Source of the DNA: Halichondria panicea
Taxonomy: Eukaryota; Porifera; Demospongiae; Suberitida; Halichondriidae
DNA length: 64,000 bases
Reading direction: 5' to 3'
Assembly (NCBI RefSeq): GCF_963675165.1
Contig: NC_087383.1
Location: 4,618,979-4,682,978, forward strand
The position numbers and the translations under genes are program-made. Each line of letters starts with the position of its first letter. Position 1 is the stretch's first letter. Of the stretch, positions 1-12,600 are shown in pieces. The notes beneath the pieces are model-generated. The model was not told the origin of the DNA, made no database searches, and saw nothing but the letters and a program-made list of their open reading frames with translations.

Positions 1-3000
1 TGGCAACCTCTTCGGCATCGTCTTCATCGTCATCCTCGAGACTCCACCCCTTTTTCTTATCAACCTCGTCCGAGACTTCCTCTGAATTGTCCTCGACCCC
101 TTCAGCTTCAGGTAGCTTGTCTTCTTGCAACATTTTTTGCCTCCAGGCCTCGAGTCTCTCTCGTCTCTTTTGTATGGCCTCTTCAATCTTCAGCTGTTCA
201 GCTTTGATGGCTTCTATGATACTAACTTCTTTGTCCTTACTTTCAGGGGGTGAGGTACGATCCTCTCGTTTTTTGGATTTTGCTGACTCAGTTGTATTGT
301 CAGCATTGGTATTCTGTTGTTGCGATGATTTGGAACGGTCTGGTTCATCGTGGTGACTCTTCTTGCTCTTATCCTTGGGCCGAGTTGGGCTCCTGTTGAA
401 ACAAAAAAGAGAACGATGACCACTGTGACTGACTACATGTATCAGAAAAACATGTACAATGGATCACGTACATGTATACAAACATATTTTTTACAAAAGT
501 TCCTGCATTACTGTAAGACTTGAAAACGAGGAACAATGTGTACAAGAGCCAAAAGAAATGTAGGGCCTAAGTTTTACGGCCCAGTACGTTTCAGTTTAAG
601 CGTACATGTACATTATGCTCTACAATACAACACAATAAATCCGTCAATTGTGAGCACTTACATGTAGCCTTGTTTGATATAATATGTACATATATGTGTG
701 AGTGTGTGTGTACTTTATACCTTGCACCCCGGCCAGCACAAGTGCCAGAACAGGAGCGTACAGTTAAGAAGAGTGGCTGAGGTAACAAACAAAAACACTC
801 GCTACCAGGGTCTACAAAACCACACACATTCTACACACACATTCTACACACACATTCTACACAACTATTTAAATACGTACATGTACTCAATCTAAACTTA
901 CCGCTACAGTAATTGAGCAGGGATCAACCATCAGTACAGTACATGTAAGTACTGAAGGTTGAGTGTTTCTTATTTGGAACGCTGTGTACCACTGGTTCCA
1001 TAATAAGAAACACTCAACCCTCTTGTTCCTTAACGGTTTTTGTTGATGTTCAGAGGAGGCTGGACATCACACATCATTAATAAGCTTAAAATTAATCCAG
1101 CTGAGTCAGCATTTACCTAACTCTTCCATTCTTACTCGTTTTATCTCTCTTGTATTATATCTCCTGTTAGTTTATAGGTAATAGTAGTAGTTTAACACTA
1201 TGATTGCTATACCTGCTATATCAAAACAGTAAAAGGGAAGTGCAGCAACAACTCATAGTTTCTGGCTCATTGCTTCTAGTATAACTATGCTACTCAGTTT
1301 CTAGTTTCACTGGGTATTTTTAGCATCATTTACTACTGGTATGGAGTGCTAAAATCGTTTGCAGTCTTTTGGCTTAGCTGGATAGCTACTGTTCTCTGTA
1401 AGTTTCCGCATAATTATCTCTCCATGCACACACATTTCCTCCGTAAACACTATAACGCATGTCCAACCTCCTCTATTTGATGTTGCAAAGATTAGAAAAC
1501 CCTACGTACAGGAGGCTACTATTAGGGATGCGGCGATTATGCGAGCATAATTTTGAGAATAATAGGTAGCTTGGAGCATTAGAAATTATGCGGGAATAAA
1601 CGGTAGAGTGGATGGGAATAATTATGCCACGTGGCTAGCATTCTAAATAAAGCACAATTACCATTGTTATTGTACTCTGATCTGGACTAGACTGCAGCTA
1701 CATGTAGCTAGCTAGCTTTATAGCTAGTAGACTACTAGTACTTTATATGGAATCTGAAGAGAATCAAGAGTACAGCCAGTAGTGCCTATCCCAACACAAC
1801 AGACACTAAACCTACTGAAGCCACTATGATTCCAGTTCCAACTGACCCCCCAAGTAGAGACATATTAATGCTGGATCAACTCAAGGCACTTCGTTTGGTG
1901 ATCAGCAAGACAATGCTCTTCAGGACTATAATTATGTATATATTATATGTAGAGACTTCGCAATTATCAAAAGATGATTTTTATTGTGATTTTAATGAAG
2001 AATAATTAATTTTTTATGAGAATAATGGGCTGAATCACTGAGAATAATAGGCTATATAGCTTGGGAATTAGAGAATGGTAAAATTTGGAGCATAATAGCC
2101 TCAAGCCTAGCTACTATTGACTGGGATCAACCACAAAAGTTTATACACACCCACAAATATGCATGTCGGTCTCAAAACCACAGTAGCAACACCTGAAGTT
2201 TGGTCAGATCCCTGCTCAATCCATCCACAGATACATTGTACGCCAGGTAACTATACGAGCGTTTAGTTACCTTGAACGTGAGTGTGATCTCTTCCTTTCC
2301 CTGGCTCTGTCACGTGACCTAGACCGGTGACGTCGCTCAGTCTTCTTGCGTGGCCTATCACGACTTGGGGATATGGAGCGACGGCGATTCCTGGGGAAAT
2401 TGGAACTCTGTTAAACAGTAAGCTGTGTAAATATACATTATTTAAGGGGTTATCACATCGCAAATGGCACCATGCTGTAAATTGTTGTCCAAGACCATTA
2501 TAGCCGAGATACATGTATATAGGTCCCCTTATACCAGTAATGTTACTGAAAACTATACCTGTCTCTGCTCCTGGACCTAGAGCGATGACGCTTTTCTTTC
2601 TCTCGTTCTTTCCTCCCTCTGTCCTCACCTCTTTCTCTCCTATAGAAGAGTAAAACATACACAGAGATGGCATGCCAAAATAATTACGGTACAGAGCTAC
2701 ATTGTAAGCTAAAGGGGGCTTTCTCATTACAATTGTAAGACTGCAAGCCATGTACAGGTTTTCCCATCAAGAGGTCCCGGCTTGTATTCACATACAATTA
2801 ACATGAACAGCATTGTAACATTGCGCAGATAGGGTTATTCCCATACAAGATACCGAAGTATCACCTCCGCTTGGGCTTGTACTACTCAATTTGTAATGGC
2901 GCAAAAACTATAAGGCTGGCTACATCTACAACTACAAATAAAGGTTTGGTTCACTGTCAAGCAATTAACACCAGTCATTCAAACAAACTCTCTGTCTCTT

Positions 3001-3127
3001 ACCCTCTATCTTCTCTCTTGTCTTTCCGAGATTGCTGCTCTGGTGCGGGACTGGACTCACGTGAGCCACCCGAGTCCGAGTCGTCGTTTGTATGACGTCG
3101 ATATCGCCTCTCCTTGTTTCTTGGCAT
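1..3127 (-). CDS. DDX46: DDX46/PRP5 DEAD-box RNA helicase, 5' part (N-terminal 239 residues)
   Basis: Spliceosomal ATP-dependent RNA helicase that remodels U2 snRNP at the branch point. Only the N-terminal region is in the window; the helicase core lies beyond the left edge. Exons in transcription order: 3127-3003, 2639-2559, 2390-2271, 392 to the edge. All junctions are GT-AG on the minus strand and the phases agree. The protein starts MPRNKERRYRRH, runs through an Arg/Ser-rich region (RHRSRSRSRDR in exon 2, RRHRSRSRDRARERKR in exon 3), then a charged helix with KRRERLEAWRQK and an acidic WSLEDDDEDD segment. The human DDX46 N-terminus, as I remember it, has the same order: RS domain, RKRKERVEKWRE helix, then KKWSLEDDDDDED. 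Intron 3 (393-2270) is long and repeat-bearing. It faces the next gene head to head, with 509 bp between the two start codons. Exon 4 continues off the window. Confidence 0.9.
957..1018. repeat. Short hairpin in DDX46 intron 3
   Basis: The 24-nt left arm 957-980 (GGTTGAGTGTTTCTTATT then TGGAAC) pairs with 995-1018 except for about one bulged base, around a 14-nt loop. The size resembles a precursor hairpin or a tiny foldback element. I see no other copy in the window, and no expression evidence is available. Confidence 0.55.
1518..2110. repeat. Degenerate ATTATGC-rich repeat in DDX46 intron 3
   Basis: Both ends of this stretch carry related words (GATTATGCGAGCATAAT and GAGAATAATAGG near 1536-1570; GAGAATAATAGGC and GGAGCATAATAG near 2040-2098). 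They resemble the ends of the element at 54684-55069. It is probably an old non-autonomous element. No convincing coding exon was seen inside it. Confidence 0.4.
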
Positions 3128-3636
3128 GCTGATCCTGGTCACTGTGCCCGCACATGCGTGTACAGTAAAATTTATGAGTATAGACTTCAGTGTAGGTACA
3201 TGTACGTATAGTCATTGTATCTATCTATGGTATAGTGGCGCATGGCATTAAATACAGATGTTTGAGGAATCCTTGTGAAGTTGTTTGATAGGGACAGCAC
3301 TGAACAACATAATTATAAATCTACATGAACAACAAATATTTACTACAACTCGCTTACCTCTGAGGCTCTGACTAGATCGACTATACACTGTGAGACTACA
3401 CGTACTATCTTAGCTTTTGGTACTTTACTGACCTCAGCCTCACAGCCTCATGCTCAAAGCTTAACGATTTTCCCCTAACATAACAAGCCTCGATATCAAG
3501 CCTCGGTGATTGGTTTTGCTAATGAAGAAGTGAAACCGAATGCTCTGATGTGCAATCAGTTATCTAGCCACAGTGACAGCATTTATCATCAACTCTTCAT
3601 CAACTGAACTCCGCATCACACATCAAAGAGCACTGA
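3128..3636. promoter_or_regulatory. Putative bidirectional promoter between DDX46 and the surface-protein gene
   Basis: The two start codons face away from each other across 509 bp with no open frame between them. An inverted CCAAT word (GTGATTGG) lies near 3507-3514. No clear TATA box is placed relative to either start. The assignment rests on geometry alone; 5' untranslated exons could fall inside. Confidence 0.45.
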
Positions 3637-6600
3637 ATGCTCATCAACATTCTGAAAGTGCTCCTGCTGGGAGCTGCTTGCTGCACCCTGGTGACAAGTA
3701 CCCACTTCAGAGGAGCCATTATCATGGTCAGGCCACAGCCAGAAGGAGGAGAGAATGAGGTACATATACGTTGAGTGGTGCGCTAAAGTACATTCGATAT
3801 TACTGACTTTAATAACATAGCCTATACAGTATATATGTTACAGTTAAATAAAATGTTTGTTGCATGAGATGTACATGCATGTGTATAGACTCAGTAGTAT
3901 CAAGGGCGTATAAAAGAAGAGAGGGCATGCAACTCCTATATGAGCAGAGTTCAAACGTGGGTGGATGAATGTGCATGACTGTGCATGAAATGAAATTTCT
4001 ATTTTTAGCACTTCATGCAAATGCACACATTCCTCCGCCCACGTTTCAACTCTGCGAGCTACGTGTACTGATAGTAGAGTTGCATGCCCTCTCTTCTTTT
4101 ATACGCCCTTGGTAGTATATAGACTCTGCATGGTTTCATGGCTCTTTTATGCACTGCTGGCAAACCAAACTACACATTATCTAAAATCCAACGTGAATTG
4201 TGATGTTACGAGTAATACAGTAATTTAGGATGAAATATATATATAGATCTATATAGTTTAATGGATGTTTGGATTGTAGATCCTGTACTTTTGAAGCCAT
4301 AACCCCACCAGGACCTAGTAAGTACAAGATACAGGCTTTGCAACACTGGAACAGACACATGCACAAACTCAGATGTCTACAATATATACATAGCCATGCA
4401 TATATACATAATTTATAAGAAGGACAGTTCCTCTCGAGAACAGACTATAGCCATTACATAAATATCATAAACATTACAGCAGATCTATATAGCAGCTGCT
4501 ATAGCTTTAACAGTACAGCTAGACACTCTCAACCAGTTAGCAGCGCACTGTGCAATAATACCTCCGTGTCTGTATTGATCGAAATCTCTAAAAACAAATA
4601 CATGTAAAGATAATAACACACTTCTAGCAATTGTGGTATGTCTACATTCTATGAGTCAAGATTTTGAAGAAATTGACTGCCGGAGAGATGGTCCAGACTC
4701 CCTGAAAGCTTCTGGGAGTCGTCTGGAGCTTTTCAATAAACACACCGTGGATAGAAGACACCACACAATCATGATCACTATAATTATACAACAATCCATC
4801 ATTGTGACATTGAACAATGCTTATTGTTAGCACGTGTATGTGGTTCAGATCATTGTCTAGATCTACTCTTCTACAGGTCCTCTACAGTTTCTCTACAGTA
4901 ATGCTTGATTTGTTTCTCGACTTGAAAGGACCACTCTATCCTTTGTAGCATTCCATACCCCCTCTTCAGGTTCCCCATGTCCTGTGTTTGAACTGCTGAT
5001 ACAGTAATATCAGCAGTTCACATTATAATGTTTACTTCGTATGGAACTCGATCTGGCGAGAGATGTGCATGGAAAGAAGAAAGACCAGTCCTTGTTGGGG
5101 CTAGGGAACCTCGCTTCATCGACATCAGCAGATGTACAAGCTTAATTCTTCTCTGTTGCTTTGTCACTTTTATTAGTGGATGAAGCAAGCTCGATACTTC
5201 GCACTAACAGATACTGTGTAACTAGTATCTATGCTGAACACTGGTGGGTGTGTTGCCAGATGCGACGAGTCTCTTCTCTTACCCTAATAGGCGCTCTCGA
5301 TCAAAAAAACCTTTAAAACGATCATCAACGCTTCAGACATGCAGTGGGAAAGTTTCCAGCACGGTAATAAATTTACCAAGCCCAACAAGCGCAACTAGCC
5401 TATATATAACGTCACACGTAAAAGTGATATAGCATCACGTGATGCGTTTCTAATCCTTTTCCTCTATCTATGGTTTCTAGTTGGATTTTAGAATTTTAAA
5501 ACGTTTGGCTAACCATAACTGACAGGTACTTTACGCTTGCTGTATGGTATTGTACTATAATTATCACAACAGCTGCATGATTAACTTTGCGTAGCTCACC
5601 ACCAGTTGCATGGCTTCCCTATATGCATATCCTGAAAACATCAGATTATCCGTTCCGATTACTTAGTACTGCATGACTTAGAATTTAGTTTCCCATCCTA
5701 AATTCCCATGAGGCTGACTGTGTGTGTGTGTGTGCATGTGTGTGTGTGTGACTGTGTATTTCAGCTGTAACTGCTCAACGGTTGCAACAAAACTGATCTT
5801 TGGTAGCATCATCTGTTCGCACAAAGTCTTCTATTCAACTTATAAAAGCACTAAATCCCTAGCTTTTGTTAGCTACAAGAGTCAGAAAAGAGCTGTTAAA
5901 GCAGCTAGCTTGTATATAGTACTGATAATTATAGCCATATTTTGTGAACTTGATCTCTTTACAGACACACCCCTTATTCCTGTGTATGTAATGCGCATGC
6001 ACGCTTATCCCCACGTGTGAGAGAATCTAGATCCTGGCAAAATCAATTTACTTCTTTTTCTTGAGGTAAGCCACAAAACACGACAATGATAACAATAGAT
6101 GCATGTACACAAACCTGATAGATAATAACAGATGCATGTACACAATTCTTTTCTTCTCAGTTTAAATATAGATAGGTGTTATAATTATATATAGTGTACT
6201 TATTATAACTAGTGTTCAAGCTGGCGCTGTGCTAATGCATCTCGCCATGTTTTTGCTTTCGCTCAAAAGTATTAGAGTGTTATCTATAATGAAAGTTAGC
6301 TTATCTATATAAAGTCACTGAGAAGAAAAGACTTATTTACATGCATCTATTGTTGTATTATGTGGCTTACCAGGACCTCAAGAAAGAAGAAAATTGATTC
6401 TTCCAGGATCTGTAGTTCAGTGTATATAATATCTAAGAAGAAAAGACCTGTGTACATGCATATTGTTATCTATATTGTTATAATAATTATGGTAGTGTTT
6501 TGTGGCTTACCAGGCCCTCAAGACAAGATGATTCTGCCAGGAGGATCTGGATCTGGATCTTGGATATTATTTTCTCACACATGGGGAATGAGCGCGCATG

Positions 6601-9600
6601 CGCATTACATCCACAGGAATAATTAAAGGGTGTGTCAAAAGAGATCAATTTTCACAAATGGCTACTGCATGCTAGCTAGCTATTTTAACAGATATTTTCT
6701 GAGTCTTGTAGCTAACAAAAAGCTAGCGCTTTAGTGCAAGGCTAACTCATATGTTGAATAGAAAGTTTGTGGGAACAGATGATGCTATGAAAGATTCTGA
6801 AGAGACTGCAACAGCCTTCAATGTGAGTCAAACTAGCCATAACTCGAGAAAGAAGCTTTAGTTTGCTAATCCACGAATCAAAATCCAAGAGAACGTGGCT
6901 AGAAGCCTATAGAAGCTGTTAGTTTTCGTCGCATTGCAACCGTTGAGCAGTTACTGCTGGAATACACACATACACACACACAGTCAGCTTTACCGTATCT
7001 CTCCTGCGGCTACGCCTCGAGGCATAATTATATCTAGATACTACTGTCTGTGCTTAAATTCGCTCTTACTATTCTGACAGACTATACCTTTGACAAAGGT
7101 TTGTTCTCACTGTTTGGCTACAGGCTCATGCAGTTATACTTCTATCCTTGAAGATTATTCCTCATGCTCTTCTCTGTGTGACTGTGTGGAATTCATTTGT
7201 ACAATAACGTATGTAACATTATACAAAGCAAACCTTTTCATCTCTTTTCTAACACTCTAATACTCTAATAGTTTTTGAGCGAAAGCAAAACATGGCAAGA
7301 GGCATTAGCACAGCGCAGCTTGCAACACTCGTTACCATTAGCATTAATTTATAATTCCGTTGAGATATGTCTCATATACTCTATTCTTTCATGTAATCAT
7401 TGGAGCTATGTTGCAATCTAGTACGTTCTGCCACGCAGCCTTGTGGCGGCATAGATGATGTCATAATACTAAGGAGTAAAGCGGTACAACAATTAATCAT
7501 GGTGACCGTGATAGGCTGAAGCGCATGTAGGGCCACTAAACAGGAACGCACAGGAACGCACACTAAACAGGAACGACCGGAGTTTATTCAACTTATGAGA
7601 TAGCCTTGCACTAAAGCGCTAGCTTTTTGTTAGCTACAAGAGTCAGAAAAGAGCTGCAAAAGCTATTACTGTCAGAGAGCAGCAGCCATTGCAAACTATA
7701 ACCTATTGCAAATGCACCCATTTTTCTAACACTACGGTATAGCTATGCATTAACAATTAACTAGCATGCACTTTAATTTAGATGGAGATAACCTACCGTG
7801 TTTCTTGGAGGAGGGACTATGATGATGGTGAAAGCTGTAGTGCCACTACAGTTGAACAAAGAACGCTGCTTTCTGGACAAGGCTTCGGCTCTCTAACCTG
7901 CAGTAGTGGTTGCACAGGCACTATTACACCATTGTCCTACATTTGTACTGACTTCAGTCTAGTCGAAAACTGGTCATTTGGAGAAAATCACGTTGTGTAT
8001 ACATTTCCAAGCACTAGTACCTCTGTTACAATAGGATTTTCAGGGGATGCATGGATAGAACCGTTTAATAGTGGCTGGAATGTACCAACAACCTTTTCCC
8101 TAACAAGGAGGAACGATACTGGGCGTATTAACTCAACACCATGTGCTATTACTTCACCGGTGATTCGTTTGCAAGAAGGTTGCAACCATACACTGCCAAT
8201 AGCTGTTATCGATCCAGATGGTGACATTGTCAGGTGCCGATGGGGAATTGGTAGTGAGTGTGGTGGTATCTGTAATAGCTTCCCTGGGGCAATTCTTGAT
8301 TCATCCACCTGCACATTCACTTATGAAGCAAATAGAGGAACTGGTTTTAGTGCTGCAGCAATAGTTATTGAAGACTTCCTCCCAGGTTCTCTGAAACCAC
8401 TAAGTTCTGTAGCTCTTCAATTCTTGATCTCTATTTTTGCCTCAACTGAGTCTTGTTCCAGCCAACCACAGTTCGTTCCACCTACAACCATTAAAGGATC
8501 ATGTGTGGCGATCCCTAGCGGGACCACTTTCTTCACTCAGATAATTGCCAATAGTGGTCGAGCAAGTGCTTCAATTACCGAACTCCAAACTGCGCCCCCA
8601 CTTGGACTTAGCAGAAGTGAGATACAACGTATACAAGAAACAGACAACTACTTTGTTAATATAACATGGACTCCACAAGCCAATCAAGAGAATCAAATTC
8701 ACCAGTTCTGTTACACAGCAGTAACTTCTGACGGCCTTGCTAGTGAGCAAAATTGCATCAAGTTTCTGGTTGGAACTTTTCCACCTCAGCCATCTCTAAA
8801 TTCAGCATTCCCAAATCAAGCACTAGTACATCCCAATCACACAACATGGACTATTTTATTTGATCAAGAAATTCGACGTCCATCTATAGCTGCATCGGTA
8901 CGATTCTTCGATAATACAACAATGCAACAAGTGTACCAAATTGATGCGTCCTTTTCTCCTGAGATAAGTTTCAATAACAGTGAAGTCTTTATCTCCCCAG
9001 CATTCAGATTCCCAGAAAAAGCATACTACTTCATCACTCTTGACAGAGGAATTGTGCGAGGCCTGGAAGGATGTGGACCTGGAAATGAGCCAATCACTGA
9101 TAAATCCTTCTGGACTTTTGAAACCATGGACATCACTCCTCCTGTTATCACCTTTGTGAATAATCCATCAAGAACCAATGAAAACATCACAATCGACTGG
9201 ATGAGCAATGAAGAAGTGACATGGACTTGTGTCGTTGTATTTGAAACTGAAAACAGCCCTGTTAACTGCTCACAAGCATCATGGAATGGTGAGGATTTGA
9301 GGGGAGGCTCGTACAGGATTGAGATTGTAGCAACTGATTTAGCAGGCAATGCTGCTACTGTATCACACAACTTCATTGTTGATTTAACACCACCAGTTGC
9401 ATTTATCAACCAAAGACCCGCATTAGTTTCTAACCAATTGTCATCAAGACTGACATTCAGCTGTAATGAGATCTGCACATTTGGCTGTCTATTGTTTGAG
9501 TTCAACAGTTCACGAGGAAATATTGCCTCTTGTAACCAGCAATTTTTTTCCACTCTAATTCTCGAGCACAACAAATCATACGTCTTTGTAGTAATACCCA

Positions 9601-12600
9601 CTGATGACGTCAGCAATCATGGAGAAGAAATTTCATATACGTGGGAAACTGATTTTGAAAATCCGCGAATAGCGAGCCTCTCCAACATAAGTACCCTTTG
9701 CTCTGAAGTAAGTCCTGATATAACTGGACGACCTACAGCTTTTGATAATCGGCCTGAACCAGTTTCAATTAGGTATCAAGACTTGAGTCTAGGATGCTAC
9801 ATTCAGCGAACCTGGACTGCAACCGATGTAGCTGGAAACATAGACAAGTCTGTGCAATTCATTGCTCTTGAATATTCACTTAGCATTTCATTTGTTCCAG
9901 TTTTGGCATTCTCGTGTGACAGTACTATGGGCACATTTAACATACCAGCATCTACTGCATCTGCTCCAAATCCTTGTCGGATCCCTCTTGATTTGACGTT
10001 TACTGATTCTGTTTCTGAATTTACATGTCCTGGTGAGTTTACTCGAAGCTGGTCAGCTCAATCTTGTGGTAGTATTGCTGAAGCTACTCAGACCATTAGA
10101 TTTTTCAACACCTGTCCACCCAATACCTGTGGTCATAACGAGTTACCACCGAGAGGAACTTGCACGTTCGGCCAATGCAGCTGCACTAGGCCGTGGTCTG
10201 GGAGCAATTGCAGTGTGCAAATATTCGAACCTGAGATTGGCACTATAAATGACACAGTACTTGAAGAAGCCGAACCTTACATATTAAGTATTTCTCTATT
10301 ACAAGGAACTCCTCCACTTTCATGGACTTTGATATCTTCACCTGCTGGACTCCGTTTGAATGCGAACATGCAACAGATTGTATGGGCGAGAGTACGAGCT
10401 GGAAATCACACTGTATCTGTGAGCATTGAGAATGAAGTTGGTATATTTGGTGTTAGTTGGACTCTTGTTGTCAGACCAGGATATACTGCTAGTTTGGACC
10501 CTGTCACACCAAACACATACCCACGAGCTCAGCCTGTCACTCTGACAGGTAGAATAGAGTACTTTGAAGGCAATCAAGTCCGTGATTTCTTAGCTGGAAT
10601 TGTACCAGTGAGCATCGACATAAGACGAGGCGCTACCACTCAAACACTCACTGCATTCTCACTAACTGATGGAACTTTCTCCATTGTTTTCAATCCAGCA
10701 CCTACGGAATATGGCTCTTACACTGCTCAAGTTCGACATCCACAATTGCCACTAATGAGTGAGTCTGTGAGCTGGCTATTTCTTGGGTTTAGACTTATAC
10801 CTTCCTCCATATCATTATCTGGTGAAACTTTGAGTGATTTCCAGGAGACGTTCTACAACACAACAATGATTTGTAATGATGGACCAGCAGATTTGACAAG
10901 ACTACACATGACAACCAGCATTCCCACTACAGATGATCTTCAAGTTACAGTTTTTCTCAAACAAGATCCCCTAACTAGAAACATCAAAACTGGAGAATGC
11001 ATTTTTATTGACATTACTGCTACTAGCAGTCGAGCTCTTCGCAGGTTGTTTGTCGTTCGATTTGAAACTGATGAAGGTGCATCAACATCGGTTTTAATAA
11101 ACCTCCGAATTCAGCAAATACTACCAAGCTTTTTAATATCTCCCTCACAAACATCCGCTCGAATCATTCAAGGAAAATCCATTATTTTGCAGTTTAACAT
11201 TACCAATATTGGACGAGCCACAGCACTAAATGTTCAACCAATACTACCCAACAGCCCGATTTTCTCATTAATTGGACTTGGAAACAATGACAGTAGATAC
11301 GGCAACGGACAGTTTAACCTTAAGAGTGAAGAATCAGCTTCCTTGTCTATCCAAGCCATGGTCAATGACAAAATGCCTCTAGGCGAGATCAGTGCGTCAT
11401 TCTACATAGTCAGCAATGAAGCGTTTCAGCAGATTCCAATCTCACTTACTGTGTCTTCAGATACACTAATGAACTTGACAATTGTTGTTGAAGACGAATA
11501 TACGTACTTTGCTAGCGGTGAGCCACTTGTTAGTGATGCTGTTGTGACTATCATCAACTATCAACGAAATATTAGAACCACTGTCACTACAGAGGAGAGA
11601 GTTGGAAGTGCTCTCTTTGTCAATATCTTTGAGGATCTCTACGAAGTGTTTATCGAAGCTCCCAATCACAGGCCTCTACATCAAGTAGTGATCACAACAA
11701 TCGATAACCCTACTTTGACATTCTTTCTAGAGAGACAAGCAGTCACATATACTTGGAGTGTTACACCAGTAGCTTTTGAAGACACGTATACGATCACTCT
11801 TGAAGCTGATTTTGAGACCAATGTGCCGATTCCTGTTGTCACAGTTTCTCCAATTGAATTTGACCTTGAAGAACTTGAGCTTGGATTTGTAGACTCTATT
11901 CAACTGAACATCACAAATCATGGATTAATTCGAGCGGATGATGTAAACATAAATCTACCAACAAATCATCCATTCCTTGAATTCACTGTTGATGACGAGT
12001 TTCTCGGATATCTCGAAGCTTTGTCATCAGTGACAGCAGTTGTTCATATCTCAAGGAGAAGTGTCCGAAAAAGAGCACTAGGTCTTTTAACACAAATAAC
12101 ATGGATTATTTACTTCATCAACATTGCTTATAGTTATGTTTGTAGAGATTTCCAGATACGAAGTATTCCAGTTGTCCTAAGGAGACCTGAAATAGTAATA
12201 TCTCCAGCAAGACCCTCGATATTCTCATGCAGTGGCTGTGAAGGACTCACAAGATCTGGCAGAGGCAGTGGCATAAGCGTTGGTAGAATTGGGCCCTTCC
12301 TCCAACCATCTGGTAGCTATTTTGGTGGAAGTGGCACAGGATCTGGGGATAATGTGCCTATCCTCTCATTCAACGGTTTCTCTGCTATCACGCCTATGAA
12401 TTGCAATGATTGCTTACAGAACCTGCTCAGTTGTTTTCCCACACCGAAGTTTCCTCTTGCCGGCTGTATTCCACTGATTGCCAGTGGTTCCGGTATTAAT
12501 GGGCCTATTGACATTGTGAAATGGATAAACTGCCTCATTCCTGGGAAGTGGGTACGCAGTGGACGACCGAAACAAGCCAAACTAGCATTAGAGGGGAGCC

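Noticed and set aside
591-827. Possible extra DDX46 exon with donor-like AAGGTATAAAG
   Set aside because: Joining it to exon 3 gives an immediate stop; exon 3 joins exon 4 (392) directly in phase.
1741-1935. Possible small coding exon beginning ATGGAATCTGAAGAG
   Set aside because: The frame stops after about 11 codons and lies inside a decayed repeat in an intron.
2263-2751. 162-codon minus-strand frame across DDX46 exons 2-3
   Set aside because: It runs through intron sequence in the wrong frame; the spliced exons give an Arg/Ser domain instead.
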